Source: Sulfurovum sp. XGS-02 (lineage in GTDB: Bacteria; Campylobacterota; Campylobacteria; Campylobacterales; Sulfurovaceae). Taken from it: a stretch of 64,000 nt of DNA. Shown here in pieces: positions 16,511-24,989 of this stretch (its first letter is position 1; every line of letters starts with the position of its first letter). The notes beneath the pieces are model-generated. The model did no database searches. It was given only the letters and a program-made list of their open reading frames with translations, and had not been told where the DNA came from. The stretch spans positions 1,054,001 through 1,118,000 of the forward strand of contig NZ_CP093312.1 of assembly GCF_023213175.1 (NCBI RefSeq). The letters are read 5' to 3'. The translations under genes were made by a program, and so were the position numbers.

Positions 16511-16526
16511 ATCAAGATATCTTGAT
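16511..16526. promoter_or_regulatory. Probable ArsR operator between arsI and arsB
   Basis: Perfect 16-base palindrome ATCAAGATATCTTGAT in the intergenic region between the divergent arsI and arsB starts. Its sequence is of the ATCAA..TTGAT type bound by ArsR/SmtB proteins, and an arsR gene is in the adjacent operon. One site in this position could repress both directions. Binding is inferred. Confidence 0.75.
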
Positions 16527-16578
16527 ATATTTATTTAACTTTCGCTATGATTAGTAAATTTATTCATAGGGAGTTTAT

Positions 16579-17841
16579 ATGTTTCTGGCAATTTCGGTCT
16601 TTTTGATCACCCTCATATTTGTGATCTGGCAGCCAAAAGGTCTGCAGATAGGGACAACGGCAGTGATAGGTGCCATCATTGCACTGCTCGTTGGTGTGGT
16701 GAGCTATACAGATGTTTTTACGGTCATTGATATCGTATGGGATGCAACGTTAGCCTTTATAGGAATTATCATCCTATCCATGGTACTTGATCAGATAGGC
16801 TTCTTTGAATGGGCCGCGATAAAGATGGCAAAGCTCAGTAAAGGCAGCGGGAACAAGATGTTTGTTTATATACTGCTCCTGGGTGCTCTTGTCGCAGCCT
16901 TCTTTGCCAATGACGGTGCAGCGCTTATACTCACCCCTATCCTGCTTGCAAAGATGAAGTATTTGAAAATGAATCCGTTGGCGATATTTGCCTTTTTAAT
17001 GGCAGGAGGGTTTATAGGCGACAGTGCCTCTAATCCGCTGGTTATCTCCAACCTTACCAATATCGTTACAGTCGGATATTTTGATATCGGTTTCATTGAA
17101 TATGCAAAAAATATGTTTTTACCTAATCTTTTATCGATATTCGCTTCCATCGTGATATTGTGGATCTATTTCCGCAAAGATATACCTTTAAAAGTGGATG
17201 TCACGACACTGCCTGAAGCCGCTTCGGTCATTAAGAACCAAACGATGTTCAAACTCTCCTGGTTCTTTTTGGCCCTGTTGATGATCGGCTATTTTATCGG
17301 TGATCTTTATCACCTCCCGGTTTCTCTTTTTGCATTAGGCGGAGCACTGGTCTTTTTAGCTATTGCGACACATTATAAAGCAACAAAACCTATCATGACC
17401 ATCAAAGCTGCACCATGGCAGGTAGTGTGGTTCAGTATCGGACTCTATGTCGTGGTTTACGGACTGAAGAATGCGGGTCTGACTGAAGTGATCGCTTCCT
17501 GGATCACAGATCTAAGTACACAGGGAACAGCTGTGGCAATCATTGGAACAGGGTTTTTATCAGCATTTATCAGCTCTGTAATGAATAATATGCCGACGAT
17601 CATGATCATGGATATTGCTATTGACCATGTGGGATATGTCGAAAATGAAGCACTGGTCTATGCCAATATCTTAGGATCGAACCTGGGACCTAAAATGACC
17701 CCTATCGGTTCGCTTGCTACCCTGCTCTGGCTACATGTACTTGCACAAAAAGGTGTAAAGATAGGCTGGGGAGAGTATATGAAAGTAGGACTTGTCATTA
17801 CACCTCCTGTCTTATTTATCGCACTTTTAGGGTTGTTATAG
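16579..17841 (+). CDS. arsB: Arsenite efflux permease ArsB
   Basis: 420 residues with about eleven membrane segments in the ion-transporter superfamily arrangement. Recognisable ArsB landmarks are FFANDGAALILTPI, the GDSASNPLVISNLTN segment, SSVMNNMPTIMI and NILGSNLGPKMTPIGSLA. It extrudes arsenite from the cytoplasm, using the proton-motive force. ATG 16579 is preceded by AGGGAG and reads divergently from arsI-arsR-arsC, with the shared operator between. No ArsA ATPase was seen, so it probably works as a secondary pump. Confidence 0.93.
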   Translation: MFLAISVFLITLIFVIWQPKGLQIGTTAVIGAIIALLVGVVSYTDVFTVIDIVWDATLAFIGIIILSMVLDQIGFFEWAAIKMAKLSKGSGNKMFVYILLLGALVAAFFANDGAALILTPILLAKMKYLKMNPLAIFAFLMAGGFIGDSASNPLVISNLTNIVTVGYFDIGFIEYAKNMFLPNLLSIFASIVILWIYFRKDIPLKVDVTTLPEAASVIKNQTMFKLSWFFLALLMIGYFIGDLYHLPVSLFALGGALVFLAIATHYKATKPIMTIKAAPWQVVWFSIGLYVVVYGLKNAGLTEVIASWITDLSTQGTAVAIIGTGFLSAFISSVMNNMPTIMIMDIAIDHVGYVENEALVYANILGSNLGPKMTPIGSLATLLWLHVLAQKGVKIGWGEYMKVGLVITPPVLFIALLGLL

Positions 17842-17911
17842 GTCAGTGCATATACCTTAGTCTATAGGGATTCATGATACTATAGCTCAAAGACTGATAA
17901 AGGAGTCAAAG

Positions 17912-18364
17912 ATGAAAAAGACATTTTTATTACTGCTAGTGGGTTATACCACCCTCTTTGCAGAGACACAGGCACTTCATTACGACGACTACTTAAGTAC
18001 CTTTACCTATGAAGAGCGGAAAGAGATGAAGATCAACAGTGTAGAGCTTAGCGTCATGCTTGAAGAAGACACTGCACAACTCGTAGATATACGATTTAAA
18101 GAAGAGTATGAGGCGTGGCATATGCCGGCTTCCATAAACATTCCTCTCAATGAACTTCCAAAGCGTTTAAATGAACTTGACAAATCCAAACTGATCGTTA
18201 CGGCATGTCCCCATAAAGACAGAGCCATTATGGCGCGTACATTCTTAAAGCTCAAGGGTTACAACACACGATATCTTGTGGATGGGCTCCTAGGTCTTGC
18301 AGAATTTTTAAGAGGTGATAATGCACGAGAATTCATTCAAGAGTATCACAAAATAATGAAATAG
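17912..18364 (+). CDS. Exported rhodanese-domain protein
   Basis: 150 residues. Signal peptide MKKTFLLLLVGYTTLFA, then one rhodanese domain with VDIRFKEEYEAWHMPASIN and the active-site loop TACPHKDRA containing Cys. The Asp-Ile-Arg opening and the CPHKDRA loop are slightly unlike the usual CxxGxR loop, so sulfur-transfer specificity may differ. Predicted periplasmic, perhaps handling sulfane sulfur, in keeping with a sulfur-oxidising lifestyle. Start ATG 17912 follows AAAGGAGT. It has its own promoter region after arsB. Confidence 0.85.
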   Translation: MKKTFLLLLVGYTTLFAETQALHYDDYLSTFTYEERKEMKINSVELSVMLEEDTAQLVDIRFKEEYEAWHMPASINIPLNELPKRLNELDKSKLIVTACPHKDRAIMARTFLKLKGYNTRYLVDGLLGLAEFLRGDNAREFIQEYHKIMK

Positions 18365-18437
18365 CACTCTGTTACTGATTCTCAGCATTCAAAATCATTT
18401 TTTCCAATTGATCGTCACGGATCAAACGATTCATGCA

Positions 18438-18866
18438 CTATGCCATTGTATAAAGATCATTTTCTCTCGAGATAAGTATATTTCCCAGGAAGAAGTACGC
18501 CTCTTTCCAGGCTTCGATGATATCATCACTAGCTACAGGGCCAAGTACATCTTTGATCGCCTGTAACAGGGATTCACCTACCATTGGGTAATGTTCTGGC
18601 TTCACATTTATTTTTACATGTCTTTTTGCCATACTGTCTACCGTACTGCTCAGCACATGCAGTTTATCGATATTGGCCGAGTAAGCAATAATGACCCCGG
18701 CAAGCTTTTTGTTCTGCTCTTCAGGTGCTTCACTGAAAAGTGCTCGTGTCTGGGGATAGTTGGTAAAGAGATTTTCATACATCCTTGTGGCAATAGCTTC
18801 ACCGTACTCTACCAATAAAGGTGCGGTACCTTTGCATATTTCTATTGTTTTTTTTGAGAGTGCCAT
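18438..18866 (-). CDS. Single-domain bacterial haemoglobin
   Basis: 142 residues, about the length of the Campylobacter single-domain globins. Tyr in RMYENLFTNYP (B10 region) and the proximal His in KPEHYPMVGESLL (F8) are present, with a distal EEQNKKLAGVI helix holding the E7 Gln. Such globins detoxify nitric oxide or handle oxygen under nitrosative stress. No reductase domain is fused. SD AAAGGA precedes ATG 18866. After the stop the frame stays open for about 20 more codons, but the length already matches the family. Confidence 0.88.
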   Translation of the reverse strand: MALSKKTIEICKGTAPLLVEYGEAIATRMYENLFTNYPQTRALFSEAPEEQNKKLAGVIIAYSANIDKLHVLSSTVDSMAKRHVKINVKPEHYPMVGESLLQAIKDVLGPVASDDIIEAWKEAYFFLGNILISRENDLYTMA

Positions 18867-19063
18867 TCTTTTTTCCTTTATACTATATATTAAATATATA
18901 TTATTGTATTAATATTTTTAATATAATATATACACATTATTGTGTAATAATTAATCACTAAAAACGAAAGGGTACATAATGAACAATAAGGATTGAAGAG
19001 TATCAGACGTAATTCTTAGTTATATAGATTGCATGAAAATATCAGGTAAACATCACATTAGGA

Positions 19064-19810
19064 TTACAAACTGTTTTCAAATAGCTTCTCATCCAACTGA
19101 CCCAGTACTGATGAAAATGATTCATTTTCCATATACTGCATGACTGCGGTATTGAATGTCAGGCTAAATACCCTGCTATGGTGTTTGAAGTCGTAGTTTG
19201 ACATCTCATTTTGCATATTGCTGATATATTTCTCTACTTCATCTTCATTCAACTCATGCATAAAGATGAGAAAGTTGTCTGCCGAATAACGAACGATCTC
19301 ATAATGACAATGTTTCTGATTTAGATAACCGATCATATAGTCACTTACCTGTTTTAAGAGTCTATTGCCTATATTCGTATCATACTCACTGATGATCCTG
19401 TCATAATCGGATATCTTGATACTTACCAAAAATCCATGATCATTGAAGGCTTCATTGTTATTGAGCTTCTCTTTAAATATCCATAATCGATTTTTGCTCT
19501 TCGAAATGTCATCTGAAAAGAGTTGTGTACGTAAGGTATCCATCGCAGATCTCAATACGTTCATCTCCTTCACATAATCTCTTTCCGTCTCAAACAAATG
19601 ATGTTCCATTTTTTTCAGTGACTGCATAGTGTTCATGATCTCATCGTCACCTGCTACAACACTGTGCGTACTTTTTTCTTGCTGTTGATCATCTGCTTTT
19701 TTCATCTCTTCCATAAAGATCTCAAGATACGTAGAAGGAAGGATAACCTCATGCTTTAGGAGCCGGAGCTTTGTTTTTTCCGTTATTTGTACCAGTTTGT
19801 CATTATGCAA
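19064..19810 (-). CDS. Degenerate GGDEF-domain protein, partner of the upstream EAL protein
   Basis: 248 residues, soluble. An N-terminal helical region (1-95, coiled-coil-like around MQSLKKMEHHLFETERDY) is followed by a diguanylate-cyclase-like domain. It keeps the VSIKISDYDRIISEYD strand and the NRLLKQVSDYM helix, but the GG(D/E)EF motif is replaced by SADNF (RYSADNFLIFM). It is therefore probably a binding or dimerisation module, not an enzyme. The start is TTG 19810, six bases after GGAG and overlapping the last codons of the EAL gene, so the two are co-translated. Confidence 0.7.
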   Translation of the reverse strand: MHNDKLVQITEKTKLRLLKHEVILPSTYLEIFMEEMKKADDQQQEKSTHSVVAGDDEIMNTMQSLKKMEHHLFETERDYVKEMNVLRSAMDTLRTQLFSDDISKSKNRLWIFKEKLNNNEAFNDHGFLVSIKISDYDRIISEYDTNIGNRLLKQVSDYMIGYLNQKHCHYEIVRYSADNFLIFMHELNEDEVEKYISNMQNEMSNYDFKHHSRVFSLTFNTAVMQYMENESFSSVLGQLDEKLFENSL

Positions 19811-21362
19811 TGTTCTCTCCTTTCGAGCCGAATGTTGCAGTCACACTCTCCCAATGCTCAGGTTTATGCAAATGATAGCCTTGCAGATAATCTACACCGA
19901 TACTTTTTGCCAGTCTCATAATTGATTCATCACTAATATATTCAGCAATGGTTTTGATCCCGAGATCATGGCAGATCTTCACCATATTCTCCAGGATGAC
20001 CCTGTATTTTTCATCATCTATTTTCGATACGAGTGAACCATCTAGTTTGACATAATCGATATCAAGATTCACGATATTGTCAAAATTTGAAAATCCACTA
20101 CCAAAATCATCTATAGCGATAAGTACCCCTTGTTTTTTAAGTGCAAAGATAAATTCATTGACCTGTTCGAGATCTTCGATCTGTTCACTCTCTACGATTT
20201 CAACTGTTAAACGACCCCCAATTTTCATCTTTTTGATTTGATGCATCAAGGTATGACAGAGTTCAGAGTTATTGATATCCAGATAAGAGAGGTTCAAGGT
20301 CATAGCAACATCATGTTCATCCATTACATGAAACACTTTTTCTATCATTTGAGACATCAACTGTGTATATAAACGGTACTCTTTTGATTTTTCCATGAAT
20401 GCTGCCGGTGATAATATATGCCCATCACTGTCCATCAGTCTCATAAGACTTTCATATTTACAGGGAACACTGTTATCTCCGGCATCAAATATCCCTTGAA
20501 AATATGGTGTAACGGTTTCTTGTTTGATATTATGAATCAGTGTCTCATAGACTTTATTGACAATATGTCCGTTCTTTTGGATCGAATAACTGTCATAAAA
20601 GATATAGCCCTTGCGTGATTTTTTTGCTTCCTGCAATGCTTTTTCCGCATAGAGTAAACTGACAGAACTGTCTGCCTTTGTCGCACCAAATGTCGTATTG
20701 AGATGAATATGGCTCTCATCAGAAATAATGAACTTATGCTTTGCAATGTTTTCGGACAGCTGTTTAACCACAAATTCAAGCAAACGATGGTTTAGATCAT
20801 GTTTTATGAATAAACAGAGTTTATCTGCATAGACATGATAGAGTTCATAGGAAAATAGTTCGACACCCTGTTTTCTAAATACCCCTTTCGTCTCCATCTC
20901 TTGCAGCGTATCTTCTATCATCGTTTTCATTTCGCTGACAATATGTGTACCAGTTTCATAGCCATAGAGGATATTGATATCATCAAATGCAACGATATCG
21001 ATCAGTGATACGATAGCAATATCATTGTACATAGAGATCTTTTTTTGGTGATCCTGCATTGTACCTCTCAAAGATGTAACAGAAAATTGCTTCTTTTTAT
21101 TTTCTTCGGACAATATTTTTTTATCTGGTTGAGGAAGAGTTGCACCCATATTCGTTCCTTTTTTGTCTAAGTCAACTTGATGTTTAATTTCCATCAGTTT
21201 AAGTAATGCCTCATCTCTTGTCTGGGCATCTACTCTTTTCTTGATCGGTTTGCCATCAGCATCTCTGTAGGTCACGTAGTAACCTGTGACCTTACCATCA
21301 GACTTACGGTAGAGTTCACTGACACCTTTATAGTGCTTGTCAGTGATAGTTCTGATTGGCAT
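19803..21362 (-). CDS. Integrase-arm-like N-terminus fused to degenerate GGDEF and EAL domains
   Basis: 519 residues, soluble. Residues 1-62 (HYKGVSELYRKSDGKVTGYY, then DADGKPIKKRVDAQTRDEA) resemble the arm-type, AP2-like DNA-binding domain found at the N-terminus of tyrosine integrases. Residues 110-260 form a GGDEF fold without the motif (YADKL in its place). Residues 280-510 form an EAL domain that keeps the key acidic and Gln positions: YESLMRL, LNLS, EIVESE, DDFGSGFSN, YVKLDGS, AEYISDE and LQGYHLH. A c-di-GMP phosphodiesterase or receptor tied to DNA is the simplest reading. No catalytic integrase domain is present. ATG 21362 follows AGGGAAAG. Palindromes lie just upstream. Confidence 0.72.
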   Translation of the reverse strand: MPIRTITDKHYKGVSELYRKSDGKVTGYYVTYRDADGKPIKKRVDAQTRDEALLKLMEIKHQVDLDKKGTNMGATLPQPDKKILSEENKKKQFSVTSLRGTMQDHQKKISMYNDIAIVSLIDIVAFDDINILYGYETGTHIVSEMKTMIEDTLQEMETKGVFRKQGVELFSYELYHVYADKLCLFIKHDLNHRLLEFVVKQLSENIAKHKFIISDESHIHLNTTFGATKADSSVSLLYAEKALQEAKKSRKGYIFYDSYSIQKNGHIVNKVYETLIHNIKQETVTPYFQGIFDAGDNSVPCKYESLMRLMDSDGHILSPAAFMEKSKEYRLYTQLMSQMIEKVFHVMDEHDVAMTLNLSYLDINNSELCHTLMHQIKKMKIGGRLTVEIVESEQIEDLEQVNEFIFALKKQGVLIAIDDFGSGFSNFDNIVNLDIDYVKLDGSLVSKIDDEKYRVILENMVKICHDLGIKTIAEYISDESIMRLAKSIGVDYLQGYHLHKPEHWESVTATFGSKGENIA

Positions 21363-21830
21363 CTTTCCCTCCGATCTCTATTAAACTTTTTTCTCAGAGA
21401 TATTTACAAACTGAAAATATCTGAACCATAATTTATATATTGTACACAAAAGTTACTACATGTGTCAAGTCAATGTAGTAACTTTTATATTAATACATAT
21501 AAGTCTATTTTAGGTCTATATTGAACAATAACAAGATAAGAATATATATTTAAGACCAAACTATTTAAAAAAGTTACTACAAAAGAAAACACATACATAT
21601 TAATAAATATATGAAGTGCTCTTATCGATTAGGGTTGATTTTAGTAGAAACATCTACTTTGAAAATAGTAGTAATATTTTGATTTTATTTGTAGTAAAAA
21701 ATAGGATCATATGAGAAGAAACTATTTTTTATCTCCCCTGCTCCATATTTATATGAGGCAAAAAGAGCTGCTGTATGCTATTGAGTTTTTCTGTTATACT
21801 TATATAAGATAATCTAAAATAAGGTAGACA
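21363..21830. other. 468-base AT-rich divergent intergenic region with repeated GTAGTAAC elements
   Basis: Separates the EAL-fusion gene (minus) from the GCS2 gene (plus). It contains a perfect long inverted repeat (21448-21486), a further copy of AAAAGTTACTAC at 21569-21580 and several GTAGTAA-type half sites between about 21640 and 21700. No ORF with coding character was found. The GCS2 promoter probably lies near 21790-21815. Confidence 0.6.
21448..21486. repeat. Perfect 14-bp inverted repeat, probable operator
   Basis: Arms AAAAGTTACTACAT and ATGTAGTAACTTTT flank an 11-base spacer. It lies 86 bases upstream of the start codon of a gene with a DNA-binding-like domain and in a divergent promoter region, where a terminator would be out of place. 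A regulatory site is therefore the better reading, although the RNA could form the same stem. Confidence 0.6.
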
Positions 21831-23252
21831 ATGGGCAGTGAGATAAGTCACAGAGAGTTTACAGAAAAAGACTTTATAGCCTTTCAAAAAGCATTAGATG
21901 CTGAATTTGAATATGTGAAAAGACTCTTTGAAAAAGGTTGCAAAGTTTTTTCAAATGATTACCACATAGGGTATGAGCTTGAAGTGTGTATACTTACCCG
22001 TGACAATCAACCCAATCCGATCAATAAAAAAATACTTGAAGAAATAGACTCCCCTCTTTTCACTAATGAACTTGCTAAATACGATTTGGAGATCAACGGA
22101 CATGTTTTTGCGCTTGATGCCAGGGCACCTCATGCACTACATGATGATCTCCGATTACTTTGGGAAAAGACCCAAAATAGTGCGAATAAGTTTGATGCAA
22201 AAATCGGACTTTTTGGGGTACTTCCCAGTCTGAGACTTGAGCATTTCAACAAGGAGTTGTACCAGTCTGATATGCATCGATATACCCTGGTATCCCAGCG
22301 TATCAAAGAGTTAAGACATGAAAGTGTCAAAGTGATGTTTCATGGTGAGGATGAAGTCTCTTTACAAAAAGATGATGTCATGTTTGAGGCACTGGGAACA
22401 TCTCTGCAGATCCACCTCCAGGTTCCTTTTGATCAAGCCGTCGAATATTATCATGCAGCACTGCTTGCCTCTGTGATACTGGTCGGGTTCGGAGCAAATT
22501 CTCCTTTGGTTCTGGGGAAAAGAGCCTGGCATGAATCCCGTATCACTATCTTTGAACAATCCGTTGATACAAGAGACAAACAGCGAAGAGAGCACGGGGA
22601 AGAGAGAAGAGTGCATTTTGCCCATGGATACATAGACTCCTGGCTGGACCTTTTTGAACAGAACAAGATGTTTAAAATCATTTTTGCAGATGTACGGAAG
22701 CAGCCTGAAAGTGATCTGCATCACTTCAATCTTCACAATGGTACGATCTGGAGGTGGATTCGTCCTATTTTAGGGATGGACAAAGATGGAAAACATACAC
22801 TCAGACTTGAACTTCGCGTACTTCCATCCGGACCGACACTGATAGATACAGAAGTCAATCTATGGTTTTTCATCGGTCTCATCCATGGCCTGATAGAGTC
22901 AAAGATCGACCTTCAAAAACTACCTTTTGAAACACTCAAAGATGATTTCTACTCTGTAGCAAAAAGAGGATTAGAAACAGAATTTCATGAACCTGTAGAT
23001 GCTCAAAGAGTCTCTTTGAAGGAGTGGATCTTGAATGAGGGAATTGCAATGACCAAAATGGGTCTTGACGCTTTGGGCATAGATCACACAGACAGCTATC
23101 TCAATACCGTCAAAGAGAGAACTGTAAGTGGACAAAATGGTGCTGCCTGGCAGCTTGAACATTATAAAAAATACAACAGCATTCCAAAACTGATGGAGGA
23201 TTATATGAAAAATGCTGAACAGAACATCCCCGTACATATGTGGAGTCTCTAG
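21831..23252 (+). CDS. GCS2-family amidoligase (glutamate-cysteine ligase-like)
   Basis: 473 residues of the glutamate-cysteine ligase type 2 family. It has YHIGYELEVCILTRDNQPNP (Mg/ATP Glu region), NGHVFALDARAPHAL, the GFGANSPLVLGKRAWHESRI core and RLELRVLPSGPTLIDTEVN. These enzymes form amide bonds between an acid and an amine using ATP; the substrates here are unknown. It is directly followed, with no spacer, by an AstE/AspA-type metallo-deacylase, so the two act on related compounds (inference). ATG 21831 has an AAGG Shine-Dalgarno. It is not an orthodox GshA, so glutathione synthesis should not be assumed. Confidence 0.8.
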   Translation: MGSEISHREFTEKDFIAFQKALDAEFEYVKRLFEKGCKVFSNDYHIGYELEVCILTRDNQPNPINKKILEEIDSPLFTNELAKYDLEINGHVFALDARAPHALHDDLRLLWEKTQNSANKFDAKIGLFGVLPSLRLEHFNKELYQSDMHRYTLVSQRIKELRHESVKVMFHGEDEVSLQKDDVMFEALGTSLQIHLQVPFDQAVEYYHAALLASVILVGFGANSPLVLGKRAWHESRITIFEQSVDTRDKQRREHGEERRVHFAHGYIDSWLDLFEQNKMFKIIFADVRKQPESDLHHFNLHNGTIWRWIRPILGMDKDGKHTLRLELRVLPSGPTLIDTEVNLWFFIGLIHGLIESKIDLQKLPFETLKDDFYSVAKRGLETEFHEPVDAQRVSLKEWILNEGIAMTKMGLDALGIDHTDSYLNTVKERTVSGQNGAAWQLEHYKKYNSIPKLMEDYMKNAEQNIPVHMWSL

Positions 23253-24272
23253 ATGAACCGTTTAAACATTGTCAATGATCTTCCTGATGCATTTTTAGAT
23301 ATTTCCTATCGGGATATTAAAAAAGTCTTCGACAGACCTACACTTGTACATCTCGAAGGTCATAAAGGCCCTGCACTCTTTATATCCATTATGCTTCATG
23401 GAAATGAGTACAGCGGCTTACTAATAATGCAGGAGATACTCAAAAAGTACAAGAATGCCCGGGGATATGCACTTCCAAGATCTATCTGGCTTTTTGTGGG
23501 TAATGTAGAAGCGGCATCACAGGGACTTCGAAGACTGGATAATGAACTGGACTTTAACCGTGCATGGCCTGGAACAACTCAACCCAATGCACCTACAGTA
23601 AAACTAATTGCACAAGTGATGCAGAAGATCACAGAAGATGAACTCTTCGCGGCCATTGACCTGCACAATAACACAGGGAAAAATCCACCGTATGGCTGTA
23701 TCTCTGTAGTCAATGAGAAGAATAAATACCTAAGCAGTTTCTTTCACCATCTTGCCATGGTGTTTCATACGCCTAAAGGGGTTTCAACCATGGCCTTTGA
23801 TGAGATCTGTCCTGCCATTACACTCGAGTGTTCTACTCCCGGTAACCCGCTTGGCATAGAGAAAGCCGTGGCCCTGATCGATGATCTGATGCATATGGAC
23901 CATTTCCCCGATAAGCCTCTTCCTTCCCATGACCTGCAACTGGTACAGAACAGTGCGGTACTGAAGATAGCCCAAGGTGTAAACTTCGGATTTGAGGATG
24001 AGGAAGAACATTTTGACCTTACACTGGTAGCAAACTTTGATCGTCATAACTTCACGCAACTTAAAGTCTCAGAGGTCTTTGCCCATACCACCCTGGCCAG
24101 ACCCCTTATCGTTACAGCAGAAGATGGTAGGGACCTAACAGATGAGTTGATATCCAATAAAAACGGTGCGATCTCTCTTAAAAAGCCCCTGATGCCAGCG
24201 ATGATCACCCTAGATAAAAAGATCATTATGCAAGATTGCCTCTGTTATCTCCTGGAGGAGTATGAGTATTAA
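23253..24272 (+). CDS. Succinylglutamate desuccinylase/aspartoacylase-family metallohydrolase
   Basis: 339 residues of the M14-like AstE/AspA family. Zinc ligands are visible in MLHGNEYSG (His and Glu) and AAIDLHNNTG (His); the catalytic Glu lies in ITLECSTPGNPLG. The C-terminal 100 residues form the beta-rich domain typical of AspA relatives. It hydrolyses an N-acyl amino acid or peptide amide. The start codon directly abuts the stop of the GCS2 ligase gene (TAG then ATG), so the ligase and hydrolase are stoichiometrically coupled. Substrate unknown. Confidence 0.83.
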   Translation: MNRLNIVNDLPDAFLDISYRDIKKVFDRPTLVHLEGHKGPALFISIMLHGNEYSGLLIMQEILKKYKNARGYALPRSIWLFVGNVEAASQGLRRLDNELDFNRAWPGTTQPNAPTVKLIAQVMQKITEDELFAAIDLHNNTGKNPPYGCISVVNEKNKYLSSFFHHLAMVFHTPKGVSTMAFDEICPAITLECSTPGNPLGIEKAVALIDDLMHMDHFPDKPLPSHDLQLVQNSAVLKIAQGVNFGFEDEEEHFDLTLVANFDRHNFTQLKVSEVFAHTTLARPLIVTAEDGRDLTDELISNKNGAISLKKPLMPAMITLDKKIIMQDCLCYLLEEYEY

Positions 24273-24281
24273 TGCTACATA

Positions 24282-24989
24282 TTACATATATCTTTTTTTC
24301 AAAAGCATCAAATAGATCGCTACAGATATACCTGCAGAACCTAAGATCATCAGCATGACCATGATCTGATACCGTACGGCTATCAAGGGGTCGATCCCTG
24401 AAAGGATCTGCCCTGTCATCATTCCAGGCAAAGATACAAGACCCACGGCAAAAAGCATATTGATCCTGGGAATAAGCGCTGCCCTATATGATATGACACG
24501 GGCACTGCTGTAAACATTTCCCCTGTTGATCTCGCTTTCCAATCTTTCAGCAGCAATACTGACAGCATTCATCGCATTGGCGAAGATCATACCTGCAAGA
24601 GGGATGATATATCTGGGTTCGTACCAGGATTCAAGACGAAGTACACCCAATACTACCATGATCAATGTAAAAACACTACCGATAGATATAGAGATAAAAG
24701 CGTAAAGATAGAATTCATTTTGTCGTTTTTCAACAGGCCTCATAGAGATAATGCTCGCCGCAACAAGCATCACAGAAAGAATGAGGAGTACAAGATAGGG
24801 AGAATCCACATTAAAAATATATGTTAACACATACCCTATCAGTATTAATTGTATCAACATCCTGAACAGTGCATAAAAAAGTGTCACCTTGTCCTGGGTC
24901 CAACGTATATAGATGACGATCACCATAGCAACGGGGATCATCACCCACAAAAGATTTAAAAGTGAGATATTGTATATGGATGTATTCAT
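24282..24989 (-). CDS. fetB: FetB-like (UPF0014) ABC permease without an adjacent ATPase
   Basis: 235 residues with seven hydrophobic segments and the UPF0014 motifs NAMNAVSIAAERLESEI, LIPRINMLFAVGLVSLPGMMTGQILSG and AVRYQIMVMLMILGSAG. In E. coli the FetAB pair exports iron. Here no fetA ATPase is next to it: the neighbours are a convergent hydrolase gene and a 400-base intergenic region. It either uses an ATPase encoded elsewhere or functions alone. The gene ends 10 bases from the end of the convergent AstE/AspA-like gene. Confidence 0.82.
   Translation of the reverse strand: MNTSIYNISLLNLLWVMIPVAMVIVIYIRWTQDKVTLFYALFRMLIQLILIGYVLTYIFNVDSPYLVLLILSVMLVAASIISMRPVEKRQNEFYLYAFISISIGSVFTLIMVVLGVLRLESWYEPRYIIPLAGMIFANAMNAVSIAAERLESEINRGNVYSSARVISYRAALIPRINMLFAVGLVSLPGMMTGQILSGIDPLIAVRYQIMVMLMILGSAGISVAIYLMLLKKRYM

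Noticed and set aside
18361-18440. Possible C-terminal extension of the globin gene through a TAG stop (about 20 more open codons).
   Set aside because: The 142-residue product already matches the usual globin length and the extra peptide has no recognisable match.
19803-21362. The EAL fusion as a phage integrase.
   Set aside because: No tyrosine-recombinase catalytic domain; only the N-terminal arm-like domain is present.
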